A DNA stretch of 64,000 nucleotides from assembly GCA_964511625.1 (NCBI GenBank), contig CAZEJG010000015.1, forward strand, positions 16,602-80,601, read 5' to 3'. A program made the translations under genes and the position numbers. This document shows positions 54,891 through 63,333 of the stretch, one piece after another. Origin of the DNA: Pseudohoeflea sp964511625. Its GTDB lineage: Bacteria > Pseudomonadota > Alphaproteobacteria > Rhizobiales > Rhizobiaceae. The notes below the pieces were generated by a model. The model saw nothing but the letters and a program-made list of their open reading frames with translations. It was not told the origin of the DNA and made no database searches. Position 1 is the first letter of the stretch. Each line of letters starts with the position of its first letter.

Positions 54891-56135
54891 ATGGCCGTGG
54901 CTGATACCGATCACACCGAAGGTGCGGAACACAAGAGCAAGGGCATCGGCGCCTACCTGGCCTCGCACCTGCGCGAGTACGGATTGCTTCTGGCGCTCAT
55001 CGTCGTCATGGTCTTCTTCCAGGCCGTGACCGAGGGCACACTCCTGCGGGCCGTCAATGTCACCAACCTGCTTCTCCAGAACAGCTATATCGTCATCATG
55101 GCGCTGGGCATGCTCGTCGTCATCGTGTCGGGCAACATCGACCTTTCGGTGGGCTCGGTGATGGGCTTCATCGGCGCACTGGCAGCGGTCATGATCGTCA
55201 ACTACGACATGAATATCTATGTCACTATCGTTGCCTGCCTTGTGATGGGCGGCATTATCGGCGCTGCTCAGGGGTACTGGGTCGCCTACTGGCGCATTCC
55301 CTCCTTCATCGTCACGCTCGCCGGCATGCTGGTTTTCCGCGGTCTGTCCCTGTGGCTCCTTGAGGGACAGTCGGTCGGCCCCTTCCCGCGCGAGTTCCAG
55401 ATCATCGCCAACGGCTTCGTCCCCGACATCTTCCCCGCCGGCATCGGCGCCTCGCTGGCCGGCCTCTTCGGCGTCCGCCAGCTCAACGTTCTGGCACTGC
55501 TGTCGGGCGTCGTGACCGCTGCGCTGATCTTCTGGATGGGCATGAAGCAGCGGTCCCGCAACAAGGCCTATGGCATCGAGGACGAACCGGGCGCCTTCTT
55601 CGCGGCGCGCAACTTCATTGTCGCCGCGGCGCTGATCTTCATCACCTACAAGCTGTCGACCTTCCGCGGCCTGCCGAACGTGCTCCTGACCATGGGTGTG
55701 CTGACGGTGATCTACGCCTTCCTCACCTCCTCGACGGTGATTGGTCGCCGCGTCTACGCACTCGGCGGCAACCAGAAGGCCGCCAAGCTTTCGGGCATCA
55801 ACACCGAGCGGCTGACCTTCCTCGCCTTCACCAATATGGGCGTGCTGGCCGCTGCCGCCGGTCTCGTCTTCGCTGCCCGCCTCAACACCGCCACGCCGAA
55901 AGCCGGCTTCGCGCTCGAACTCGACGTGATCGCAGCCGTCTTCATCGGTGGCGCCTCGATGTCCGGCGGCGTCGGCACCATCATCGGCGCTGTCGTCGGC
56001 GCGTTCCTGATGGGCGTGCTCAACAACGGCATGTCGATCATGGGCATCGGCATCGACTACCAGCAGATGATCAAGGGCCTGGTGCTGCTCGCCGCGGTCA
56101 TCTTCGACGTCTACAACAAGCAAAAACAGGGATGA
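54891..56135 (+). CDS. gguB: Sugar ABC transporter permease GguB
   Basis: The 414-residue permease is longer than the YtfT/YjfF type because of an insertion between helices (KQRSRNKAYGIEDEPGAFFAARNFI), as in GguB/XylH. GMLVVIVSGNIDLSVGSVMGFIG and LDVIAAVFIGGASMSGGVGT are the family motifs. About ten helices are seen, and it probably acts as a homodimer since only one permease is encoded. The AraC-type dehydratase gene follows after 49 bases; gguC, which adjoins gguB in Agrobacterium, is absent here. Confidence 0.95.
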   Translation: MAVADTDHTEGAEHKSKGIGAYLASHLREYGLLLALIVVMVFFQAVTEGTLLRAVNVTNLLLQNSYIVIMALGMLVVIVSGNIDLSVGSVMGFIGALAAVMIVNYDMNIYVTIVACLVMGGIIGAAQGYWVAYWRIPSFIVTLAGMLVFRGLSLWLLEGQSVGPFPREFQIIANGFVPDIFPAGIGASLAGLFGVRQLNVLALLSGVVTAALIFWMGMKQRSRNKAYGIEDEPGAFFAARNFIVAAALIFITYKLSTFRGLPNVLLTMGVLTVIYAFLTSSTVIGRRVYALGGNQKAAKLSGINTERLTFLAFTNMGVLAAAAGLVFAARLNTATPKAGFALELDVIAAVFIGGASMSGGVGTIIGAVVGAFLMGVLNNGMSIMGIGIDYQQMIKGLVLLAAVIFDVYNKQKQG

Positions 56136-56184
56136 GACGCCGCCGCCTGGCGATCCGGGCGGCCGCTCAAAGGAGTTCGGGACA

Positions 56185-57927
56185 ATGACCTTCACACCGG
56201 CCAAATGGCCTCGCCGGCTGCGCTCGCAGGAATGGTTCGGCGGCACCGGCCGTGACCAGATCTATCACCGCGGCTGGATGAAGAACCAGGGCTTCCCGCA
56301 CGACCTGTTCGACGGGCGCCCGGTGATCGGCATCCTCAACACCTGGTCGGAACTGACGCCCTGCAACGCCCATCTCGACGTGCTCGCCGAGCGCGTCAAG
56401 CACGGCATCTACGAGGCCGGCGGCTTCCCCGTCGAGGTTCCGGTCTTCTCGGCCGCCGAAAGCTCCTTCCGCCCGACCGCCATGATGTTCCGCAACCTCG
56501 CCGCCATGGCGGTGGAGGAAGCCATCCGCGGCCAGCCGATGGACGGCTGCGTGCTGCTGGTGGGCTGCGACAAGACCACGCCGAGCCTCCTGATGGGGGC
56601 GGCATCGACCGACCTGCCCTCGATCGTGGTCACCGGCGGGCCGATGCTCAACGGCCACTTCCGTGGGCAGCGCGTCGGCTCCGGCACCCATCTGTGGAAG
56701 TTCTCCGAAGCCGTGAAGGCCGGCGAGATGACGCAGGAGGATTTCCTCGAGGCCGAAGCCGGCATGTCCCGCTCTCCCGGGTCCTGCAACACGATGGGCA
56801 CCGCCTCCTCGATGGCCTCGATGGTGGAATCACTCGGCATGGCGCTGTCCGGCAATGCCGCCATTCCCGCGGTCGACAGCCGTCGCCGCGTCATGGCGCA
56901 GCTCTCCGGCCGCCGCATCGTGCAGATGGTCAAGGATGACCTGAAGCCCTCCGACGTGCTGACCAAGGCCGCCTTCGAGAACGCCATCCGTGCCAACGGC
57001 GCCATCGGCGGCTCCACCAATGCAGTGGTCCATCTCCTGGCGATCGCCGGCCGCGTCGGCATCGATCTCTCGCTCGACGACTGGGACCGTTGCGGCCGCG
57101 ACGTCGCCACGATCGTCAACCTGATGCCGTCGGGCGAATACCTGATGGAAGAGTTCTTCTATGCCGGCGGCCTGCCCGTCGTGCTCAGGCATCTCGGCGA
57201 AAGCGGCCTCCTCAACAAGGACGCCCTGACCGTGTCAGGCGGCCCGATCTGGGACGAGGTCAAGGACGCAGTCAACCACAACGAGGAAGTCATCCGTCCG
57301 GTCGACAAGGCGCTGACCAGCCAGGGCGGCATCGCGGTTCTCAAGGGCAATCTCGCTCCCAAGGGCGCGATCCTGAAACCCTCGGCGGCGTCGAAACACC
57401 TCATGAAGCATCGCGGCCGCGCCGTCGTCTTCCAGAACATCGACGACTACAAGGCCAAGATCAACGACGACGCGCTCGACATCGACGAGACCTGCGTGAT
57501 GGTGCTGAAGAACTGCGGCCCGAAGGGCTATCCCGGCATGGCCGAGGTCGGCAACATGGGCCTGCCGCCGAAGGTTCTGAAGAAGGGCATCACCGACATG
57601 GTGCGCATCTCCGATGCCCGCATGTCCGGCACCGCCTACGGCACCGTGATCCTGCACACCTCGCCCGAGGCCGCCGTCGGCGGACCGCTGGCGGTTGTGC
57701 GTGACGGCGACATGATCGAACTCGACGTCGAGGCCCGCACGCTGCATCTCGATATCTCCGACGAGGAACTGGCGTCTCGTCTGGCCGAATGGACGCCCGT
57801 CGCCGAGGAATACGGCTCCGGCTATCCCTGGCTGCATCACCAATATGTCGAGGGCGCCGATACCGGCGCGGATCTGAGCTTCCTCAAGGGCTGCCGCGGC
57901 GCGGCGGTGGGCAAGGATTCCCACTGA
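56185..57927 (+). CDS. L-arabonate/D-galactonate dehydratase, IlvD/Edd family
   Basis: The 580-residue dehydratase converts L-arabonate to L-2-keto-3-deoxyarabonate and, by family promiscuity, D-galactonate to 2-keto-3-deoxygalactonate. Iron-sulfur ligands are seen in LNTWSELTPCNAHLD, VGCDKTTPSLLMGA and RSPGSCNTMGTASSMASM. The C-terminal ARMSGTAYGTVILHTSPEAAVGGPL block holds the catalytic serine region. Length 580 matches sugar-acid dehydratases (AraC of Azospirillum) rather than IlvD. The stop overlaps the next start by one base. Confidence 0.92.
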   Translation: MTFTPAKWPRRLRSQEWFGGTGRDQIYHRGWMKNQGFPHDLFDGRPVIGILNTWSELTPCNAHLDVLAERVKHGIYEAGGFPVEVPVFSAAESSFRPTAMMFRNLAAMAVEEAIRGQPMDGCVLLVGCDKTTPSLLMGAASTDLPSIVVTGGPMLNGHFRGQRVGSGTHLWKFSEAVKAGEMTQEDFLEAEAGMSRSPGSCNTMGTASSMASMVESLGMALSGNAAIPAVDSRRRVMAQLSGRRIVQMVKDDLKPSDVLTKAAFENAIRANGAIGGSTNAVVHLLAIAGRVGIDLSLDDWDRCGRDVATIVNLMPSGEYLMEEFFYAGGLPVVLRHLGESGLLNKDALTVSGGPIWDEVKDAVNHNEEVIRPVDKALTSQGGIAVLKGNLAPKGAILKPSAASKHLMKHRGRAVVFQNIDDYKAKINDDALDIDETCVMVLKNCGPKGYPGMAEVGNMGLPPKVLKKGITDMVRISDARMSGTAYGTVILHTSPEAAVGGPLAVVRDGDMIELDVEARTLHLDISDEELASRLAEWTPVAEEYGSGYPWLHHQYVEGADTGADLSFLKGCRGAAVGKDSH

Positions 57928-58859
57928 TGGCCTGGAAGATCGCTCTGGCGGGGATCGGCAAGATCGCCCGCGACCAGCACGTGCCGTCCATCGCCGCCTC
58001 CGGCGACTGGGACCTCGCGGCAACCGTCACCCGCCACGAAGGTGTCGAGGGTATCGATAACTACACCGATATGGCGAGCATGCTCGAAGCGCGCCCGGAT
58101 ATCGAAGTGGTCTCGCTCTGCCTGCCGCCGGTCCCGCGCTTCGACTATGCCGCGGCCGCGATCAGGGCCGGCCGCCACGTCATGCTCGAAAAGCCCCCCG
58201 GCGCGACGCTTTCCGAATGCCATACGCTCGAGGCGATGGCGCGCAAGGCCGGCGTTGCGCTGTTTGCCACATGGCATTCGCGCGAGGCTGCCAGCGTCGA
58301 GGCGGCCCGGAAGTGGCTAGCCGGCAAGACGCTGAAGCGTCTGAAGATCACCTGGCTCGAGGATGTCCGCCGCTGGCATCCGGGCCAGGCCTGGATTTGG
58401 GAAGCCGGCGGTCTCGGCGTGTTCGATCCCGGCATCAACGCGCTGTCCATCATGACCCGCATCCTGCCGGTCCCGGTGCATCTGACCGGCGCGACCCTCA
58501 AGTTCCCCGACAATCGCCAGACACCGATCGCGGCGAGCCTCGCCTTCCGCCATCCCGATCGTGCCGAGGTGACCGCAGAATTCGACTGGCGCAAGGAAGG
58601 CGACCAGTTCTGGAACATCGAGGCGGAGACGGAAGAAGGCTCGATGGTGCTGTCGGACGGCGGCGCCAACCTCTCCATCGACGGGGCAGCCGTCGAAACC
58701 TCCGATGTCGCGCTCGACGGCGAATACCCCAACCTCTATGCCCGGATGGCCGAACTGGTACCGGGTGTCGGGATCGACATGGATCTCTCCCCGATGGTCC
58801 ACGTGGCCGACGCCTTCCTGCTCGGGAAGCGCGAGACCGTAGACCCGTTCCACGAATGA
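57927..58859 (+). CDS. L-arabinose/D-galactose 1-dehydrogenase, Gfo/Idh/MocA family
   Basis: The 310-residue NAD(P)-dependent dehydrogenase oxidises the aldose to the aldonolactone. The Rossmann motif is AGIGKIARDQHVPSI, the family lysine is in EKPPGAT and the catalytic Asp/Asn pair is in DPGINALSIM. Length and these motifs fit the Azospirillum L-arabinose dehydrogenase, which also accepts D-galactose. The ATG at 57927 shares a base with the dehydratase stop. It supplies the first step of both pathways encoded here. Confidence 0.88.
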   Translation: MAWKIALAGIGKIARDQHVPSIAASGDWDLAATVTRHEGVEGIDNYTDMASMLEARPDIEVVSLCLPPVPRFDYAAAAIRAGRHVMLEKPPGATLSECHTLEAMARKAGVALFATWHSREAASVEAARKWLAGKTLKRLKITWLEDVRRWHPGQAWIWEAGGLGVFDPGINALSIMTRILPVPVHLTGATLKFPDNRQTPIAASLAFRHPDRAEVTAEFDWRKEGDQFWNIEAETEEGSMVLSDGGANLSIDGAAVETSDVALDGEYPNLYARMAELVPGVGIDMDLSPMVHVADAFLLGKRETVDPFHE

Positions 58860-58866
58860 GGATGAG

Positions 58867-59805
58867 GTGAGCGCCGCAAGCACCAAGACCGGACCGGACT
58901 GGATCGCCGTCGACTGGGGCAGTTCCTCGCTGCGCGTCTGGGCTATGGACGCCGACGGGCTCGCGGTCGACCAGGCCGCTTCCGACAACGGCATGGGGCG
59001 GCTCACCCGGACCGAGTTCGAGCCCGCGCTTCTCGACCTCGTCGCTCCCTGGATCGAAGATGCGACCCGCCCCGTTCCCGTGATCGTGTGCGGCATGGCC
59101 GGCGCCCGTCAGGGCTGGAAGGAAGCAGCCTATCGGCGTGTGCCGTGCGCCCCGGTTGCGAGCGACGCCCTCACCGAGGTCGAGACCACCGATCCGCGTC
59201 TGTCGGTCCGGATCGTCCCCGGTCTTTCGCAGAGCCATCCGCAGGATGTGATCCGCGGCGAGGAAACCCAGCTCGCGGGCTTTCTCGCCGAGACGGGCCG
59301 CGAGGATGCCGTCATCTGTCTACCCGGCACACACAGCAAGTGGGTCAGCCTGGAAGGCGGCGACGTCAGCCATTTCCTCACCGTCATGACCGGCGAACTG
59401 TTCTCTCTGATCGGCAATCAGTCGATCCTGAGACACTCTGTCGGCTCCGGCAACAGGGGCGAGGCAGGACCTGCCTTTCTCGAAGCGGTCAGCCGCGCGA
59501 TGGCCAAGCCGCAGAACCTCACCACCAACCTGTTTTCGATACGGGCCCGCTCGCTTCTCGAAGAAACGTCCGCCGAAGACGCCAGCGACATGCTGTCAGG
59601 CCTTCTCATCGGCACCGAGCTTGCGGCTTGCCGCCCGTTCTGGGAGGGCCGCGACGTCCATCTCGTGGGAGCCGGCAGTCTCGCCGCGCGGTACGCGGCG
59701 GCCCTCAAGCAGATCGGCGCAACGGCAATCGTGGAGGACGGCTCCGGGTTGACGCTCGCCGGCCTCCGGCAGGTTCGCGCCGGCATCAAGGAGACGTCCC
59801 GATGA
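58867..59805 (+). CDS. dgoK: 2-dehydro-3-deoxygalactonokinase DgoK
   Basis: The 312-residue ASKHA-fold sugar-acid kinase phosphorylates 2-keto-3-deoxygalactonate at O6. IAVDWGSSSLRVWAMD is the phosphate-binding start, FLAETGREDAVICLPGTHSKWVSLEGG is the DgoK signature and VGAGSLAARYAAALKQIG is the second ATP-contact region. The GTG at 58867 is used, seven bases after the previous stop, with GAGGATGAG as ribosome-binding site. It feeds the aldolase encoded next, whose start overlaps by four bases. Confidence 0.92.
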   Translation: MSAASTKTGPDWIAVDWGSSSLRVWAMDADGLAVDQAASDNGMGRLTRTEFEPALLDLVAPWIEDATRPVPVIVCGMAGARQGWKEAAYRRVPCAPVASDALTEVETTDPRLSVRIVPGLSQSHPQDVIRGEETQLAGFLAETGREDAVICLPGTHSKWVSLEGGDVSHFLTVMTGELFSLIGNQSILRHSVGSGNRGEAGPAFLEAVSRAMAKPQNLTTNLFSIRARSLLEETSAEDASDMLSGLLIGTELAACRPFWEGRDVHLVGAGSLAARYAAALKQIGATAIVEDGSGLTLAGLRQVRAGIKETSR

Positions 59806-60419
59806 CCCGCAATCTCGTCGCCATCCTGCGCGGGGTCACCCCCGACGAGGTCGAGGAAATCGGCGAAGCCCTGATCGGCGCCGGGATCACCACAATCGAG
59901 GTGCCACTCAATTCCCCCGAACCCTTGAAGAGCATCGGACGGCTGGCCCGGCGCTTCGGATCGGACGCGCTGATCGGCGCCGGCACGGTGCTTTCGCCGG
60001 GGGACGTCGATAATGTTCTCGACGTCGGCGGCACGCTGGTCGTCTCGCCGAATTGCGATCCCGCGGTCATCGCACGAACGCTCGAACACAAGATGGTTTC
60101 GATGCCCGGCGTCTTCACCGCCACCGAATGTTTCCAGGCGATCGCCGCCGGCGCCCGCACCCTCAAGCTGTTTCCCGGTTCCATGGCCGGGCCCGAAGGC
60201 CTCAAGGCGCTCCGCGCGGTGATGCCTTCGGATGTTGACCTCTACGCCGTCGGCGGCGCATCCCCGGACAACCTCAAGGACTGGGTTGCCGCCGGAGCCG
60301 CCGGCTTCGGCATCGGCACGTCTCTCTTCAAGCCGGGCATGACCGCCGGCGACGTCGCCGAGCGCGCAGCCTCGTTGGTCGCCGCCTATGACGGGGCCAT
60401 GGCAGGAGCGGGGGCATGA
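59802..60419 (+). CDS. dgoA: 2-dehydro-3-deoxy-6-phosphogalactonate aldolase DgoA
   Basis: The 205-residue class I aldolase splits KDPGal to pyruvate and glyceraldehyde 3-phosphate. VAILRGVTPDEVEEIGEALIGAGITTIEVPLNSP is the start of the KDPG/KDPGal family, with the general-base Glu in TIEVPL. The Schiff-base lysine is in RTLKLFPGS, and VGGASPDNLKDWVAAGAAGFGIGTSLF is the phosphate site. The start overlaps the dgoK stop and its stop overlaps galM. Confidence 0.94.
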   Translation: MTRNLVAILRGVTPDEVEEIGEALIGAGITTIEVPLNSPEPLKSIGRLARRFGSDALIGAGTVLSPGDVDNVLDVGGTLVVSPNCDPAVIARTLEHKMVSMPGVFTATECFQAIAAGARTLKLFPGSMAGPEGLKALRAVMPSDVDLYAVGGASPDNLKDWVAAGAAGFGIGTSLFKPGMTAGDVAERAASLVAAYDGAMAGAGA

Positions 60420-61438
60420 GCGGCGGCAGGATCGAACGGTTCGGCACCACGCCGGACGGCACGCCCGTCGAGCGGGTGACGATTGCCGCAGGTGACGCTA
60501 CCGCACGCCTGATCAGCTGGGGAGCCAGCCTGCAGGATTTCCGTGTCGAGGGGCGCGACCACCCGCTCGTGCTCGGCAGCCCGGTTCTCGAACCCTATTT
60601 CGACGAGATGCGCTATTACGGTGCCATCGCCGGACGCGTCGCCAACCGCATCGCTGAGGGCACGGCTGAGCTCGACGGCAGGACCTTCCAGTTCGACCGC
60701 AACGAGGACGGCATCACCACCCTGCACGGCGGCGAGCATGGCAGCTCCAACCTCGTCTGGACGATCGAGGACCACGGCCCGTCCCATTGCCGCTTTGCGC
60801 TTAGGATGGCCGACGAGCTTGACGGTTTCCCGGGCAATCTCGACGTCGCCGTCACCTATTCGCTGTCGGACGACCGAGCGCTGCGCATCGAGATCGAGGC
60901 TGTCACCGACGTGTCGACCTTCTGCGGTTTCGCCCACCATTCCTACTGGAACCTCGACGGCTCGACGGATCTGTCCAATCACCGGCTGACCGTCCATTCC
61001 GACCGCTACAACGCGGTCGACGCGCGCCGCATTCCGGTGGGTGCGCCGAAGCCCGTCGACGGCACCCGATTCGACCTGCGCACCCCGCAGCCGATCATCC
61101 GGCCGGATGCCGAACCGCTCGATCACAATTTCTGCTGCTTCGACGACGTCTCCGAGACCTTGCGCGAACTCGCCGTGCTCTCGACCGCCGATCTGGCGCT
61201 GCGCATTTCGTCGACCGATCCCGGCTTCCAGGTCTATGACGGCGCGCGCATGGACACCGCCCCCGTCGCCGGCCTCACCGGACGACCCTACGGCCCCTAT
61301 GCGGGGATCGCGCTCGAACCGCAGCGCTGGCCCGATGCACCCAACCATCCGGATTTTCCGTCCGTCGTTCTGCGACCCGGCGAGACCTACCGGCAGGTGT
61401 CAGAATTCCGCATCACCGACAGTACCGAGACTTTCTGA
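60416..61438 (+). CDS. galM: Aldose 1-epimerase (mutarotase) GalM
   Basis: The 340-residue beta-sandwich mutarotase interconverts alpha and beta anomers, supplying the form needed by the 1-dehydrogenase. The catalytic histidines fall in NEDGITTLHGGEHG and AHHSYWNLDGS, and the catalytic glutamate is in GIALEPQRWPDAPNHPDFP. RVANRIAEGTAELDG is a family signature. The ATG at 60416 overlaps the aldolase stop by four bases. Ligands may be L-arabinose, D-galactose or both. Confidence 0.93.
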   Translation: MSGGRIERFGTTPDGTPVERVTIAAGDATARLISWGASLQDFRVEGRDHPLVLGSPVLEPYFDEMRYYGAIAGRVANRIAEGTAELDGRTFQFDRNEDGITTLHGGEHGSSNLVWTIEDHGPSHCRFALRMADELDGFPGNLDVAVTYSLSDDRALRIEIEAVTDVSTFCGFAHHSYWNLDGSTDLSNHRLTVHSDRYNAVDARRIPVGAPKPVDGTRFDLRTPQPIIRPDAEPLDHNFCCFDDVSETLRELAVLSTADLALRISSTDPGFQVYDGARMDTAPVAGLTGRPYGPYAGIALEPQRWPDAPNHPDFPSVVLRPGETYRQVSEFRITDSTETF

Positions 61439-61449
61439 AAGGACCCGAG

Positions 61450-62367
61450 ATGAAACATCCGCTCAAAGGCATTCTGCCGGTGGCCCCGACCCCCTTTTTC
61501 GATGACGGACGGGTCGACGAGGACGGCATGCGCCGGGTGATCGACTGCATGATCGATCAGGGCGTCGACGCCATCTGCATTCTGGCGAACTACTCCGAGC
61601 AGTTCGTGCTCTCGGACGACGAGCGCGCGCTTCTCATGAAGCTGAGCCTCGAACACGCCGCAGGCCGGGTGCCCATGATCGTCACCATCAGCCATTTCTC
61701 GACCGATATCGTGGTCAAGCGCGCGAAGGATGCCGAGGCGCTGGGCGCTTCGATGGTCATGATGATGCCGCCCTATCACGGCGTCGGCCTCGTCCCTTCC
61801 CCGGTCGGCATCTACGAGCAGTTCAAGGCCGTCAGCGACGCGATTTCGATCCCGATCATGGTGCAGGACGCGCCGCTTTCCGGCGCCCCGCTTCCCGTTG
61901 ATCTGCTCTGCAAGATGGCCCGCGAGATCGAGAACGTCTCCTATTTCAAGATCGAGGTGCCGTTCGCGGCCGACAAGCTCGCAGCCCTCATCGAGCAGGG
62001 CGGCAAGGACATCGTCGGCCCGTTCGACGGCGAGGAAGCAGTGACCCTTCTGGCCGATCTCGATGCCGGAGCAACCGGCACCATGACCTCGGCCATGTTC
62101 CCCGAGAAGATCAAGCCGATCGTCACCGAATATCTCGCCGGCAACCACGACGCCGCGCTCGATCACTGGAAGACCTGCATGCCGCTGATCAACCACGAGA
62201 ACCGCCAGTGCGGCCTGCGCGCGGCCAAGACCGTGATGAAGGAAGGCGGCGTCATCAGAAGCGATTTTGTGCGCCACCCGCTCAAGCCGATGTCCGAGCG
62301 GACGAAAGCCCGCCTGCTCAGCCTGGCGACCGAACTGGACGTGCTCGCCCTCAAATGGGGCAAGTGA
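61450..62367 (+). CDS. L-2-keto-3-deoxyarabonate dehydratase (DapA/NAL superfamily)
   Basis: The 305-residue TIM-barrel protein belongs to the dihydrodipicolinate synthase/N-acetylneuraminate lyase family. It starts LKGILPVAPTPFFDDGRVDEDGMRRVIDCMI; the Schiff-base lysine is in VSYFKIEVPF and the helper tyrosine region is around YHGVGLVPSPVGIYEQF. In Azospirillum and rhizobia this gene position encodes the dehydratase that makes alpha-ketoglutarate semialdehyde from L-2-keto-3-deoxyarabonate. The next step enzyme lies 1 kb downstream. Length matches. Confidence 0.88.
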   Translation: MKHPLKGILPVAPTPFFDDGRVDEDGMRRVIDCMIDQGVDAICILANYSEQFVLSDDERALLMKLSLEHAAGRVPMIVTISHFSTDIVVKRAKDAEALGASMVMMMPPYHGVGLVPSPVGIYEQFKAVSDAISIPIMVQDAPLSGAPLPVDLLCKMAREIENVSYFKIEVPFAADKLAALIEQGGKDIVGPFDGEEAVTLLADLDAGATGTMTSAMFPEKIKPIVTEYLAGNHDAALDHWKTCMPLINHENRQCGLRAAKTVMKEGGVIRSDFVRHPLKPMSERTKARLLSLATELDVLALKWGK

Positions 62368-62407
62368 CGCCGGAACCGCTCGCACGCACAGAGGAGGAGT
62401 GGACACA

Positions 62408-63322
62408 GTGGCAAAGACAGTGACGGGTGTGGAGAAGCTCGGAACCCGCTGCAGCGAGCTCGGCGAGGGCCCCGCCTACGACCGCGGTACCGATACCGCC
62501 TGGTGGTTCGACATCGTCGGCCGCAAGCTTCTCGAGCATCGTTTCGGCGAGCCGGAGACCCGCGTTCACGACCTGCCGCGCATGGCCTCGGTCATTGCCC
62601 GCGTCGATGACGAAAGCCAGCTCGTGGGCATGGAGGACGGCCTCTATCTGCGCCGTGTTGCCGACGGCGGCCTGAGCCTCGTCACGCCGCTCGAGGCCGA
62701 CAAGCCGGGCAACCGCTCCAACGACGGCCGGCTGCATCCCTCCGGCCGGCTCTGGATCGGCACCATGGGCAAGAGCGCCGAATGGCAGGCCGGCGCGATC
62801 TACCTGTTCGACGGCGCTGAGATCAAGCCACTCTTCCGCAAGATCACCATCCCCAACTCGATCTGCTTTTCGCCCGACGGCCGCACCGGCTATTTCGCCG
62901 ACACGGCCGTCAACACCGTCTGGCGCGTTGCCCTCGACCCGCAGACGGCCGTGCCGATCGGCGAGCCCGAGGTGTTCCTGACCGAGGCGCAACTGCCGCT
63001 CGGCGGCCATTACGACGGCTCTGTCATGGATGCCGACGGCGTCCTGTGGAATGCGGCCTGGGGCGGCGGCTCGGTGACGGGGTTTGCGCCCGACCGTTCG
63101 ATCGTCCGCACCTTCGAGTTGCCCGCGGCACAGACCAGCTGCCCCTGTTTCGTCGGGCCTAAGCTCGATCGCATGATCGTCACCTCCGCATGGGAGGGTT
63201 ATTCGGACTCGGCGCGGAACGCTGACCCCGGTGCCGGCTTTACCTATATGATAGACGGCGGCTTCAAGGGCATCGACACCGTCGCCGCCACGATCGACGA
63301 ATCCCGTCTGAACAGGAACTGA
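62408..63322 (+). CDS. SMP-30/gluconolactonase-type L-arabinolactonase
   Basis: The 304-residue six-bladed beta-propeller lactonase opens the aldonolactone made by the 1-dehydrogenase. SELGEGPAYDRGTDTAWWFDIVG holds the first calcium ligand (Glu), and RSNDGRLHPSGRLWIGTMG, ITIPNSICFSPDGRTGYFADT and GGHYDGSVMDADGVLWNAAWGGG carry the metal Asn and Asp residues. Two GTG starts are possible, 62399 and 62408; the latter sits nine bases from GAGGAGGA and is preferred. It acts on arabino- and galactonolactone. Confidence 0.9.
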   Translation: MAKTVTGVEKLGTRCSELGEGPAYDRGTDTAWWFDIVGRKLLEHRFGEPETRVHDLPRMASVIARVDDESQLVGMEDGLYLRRVADGGLSLVTPLEADKPGNRSNDGRLHPSGRLWIGTMGKSAEWQAGAIYLFDGAEIKPLFRKITIPNSICFSPDGRTGYFADTAVNTVWRVALDPQTAVPIGEPEVFLTEAQLPLGGHYDGSVMDADGVLWNAAWGGGSVTGFAPDRSIVRTFELPAAQTSCPCFVGPKLDRMIVTSAWEGYSDSARNADPGAGFTYMIDGGFKGIDTVAATIDESRLNRN

Positions 63323-63333
63323 AGGAGCTCCCC

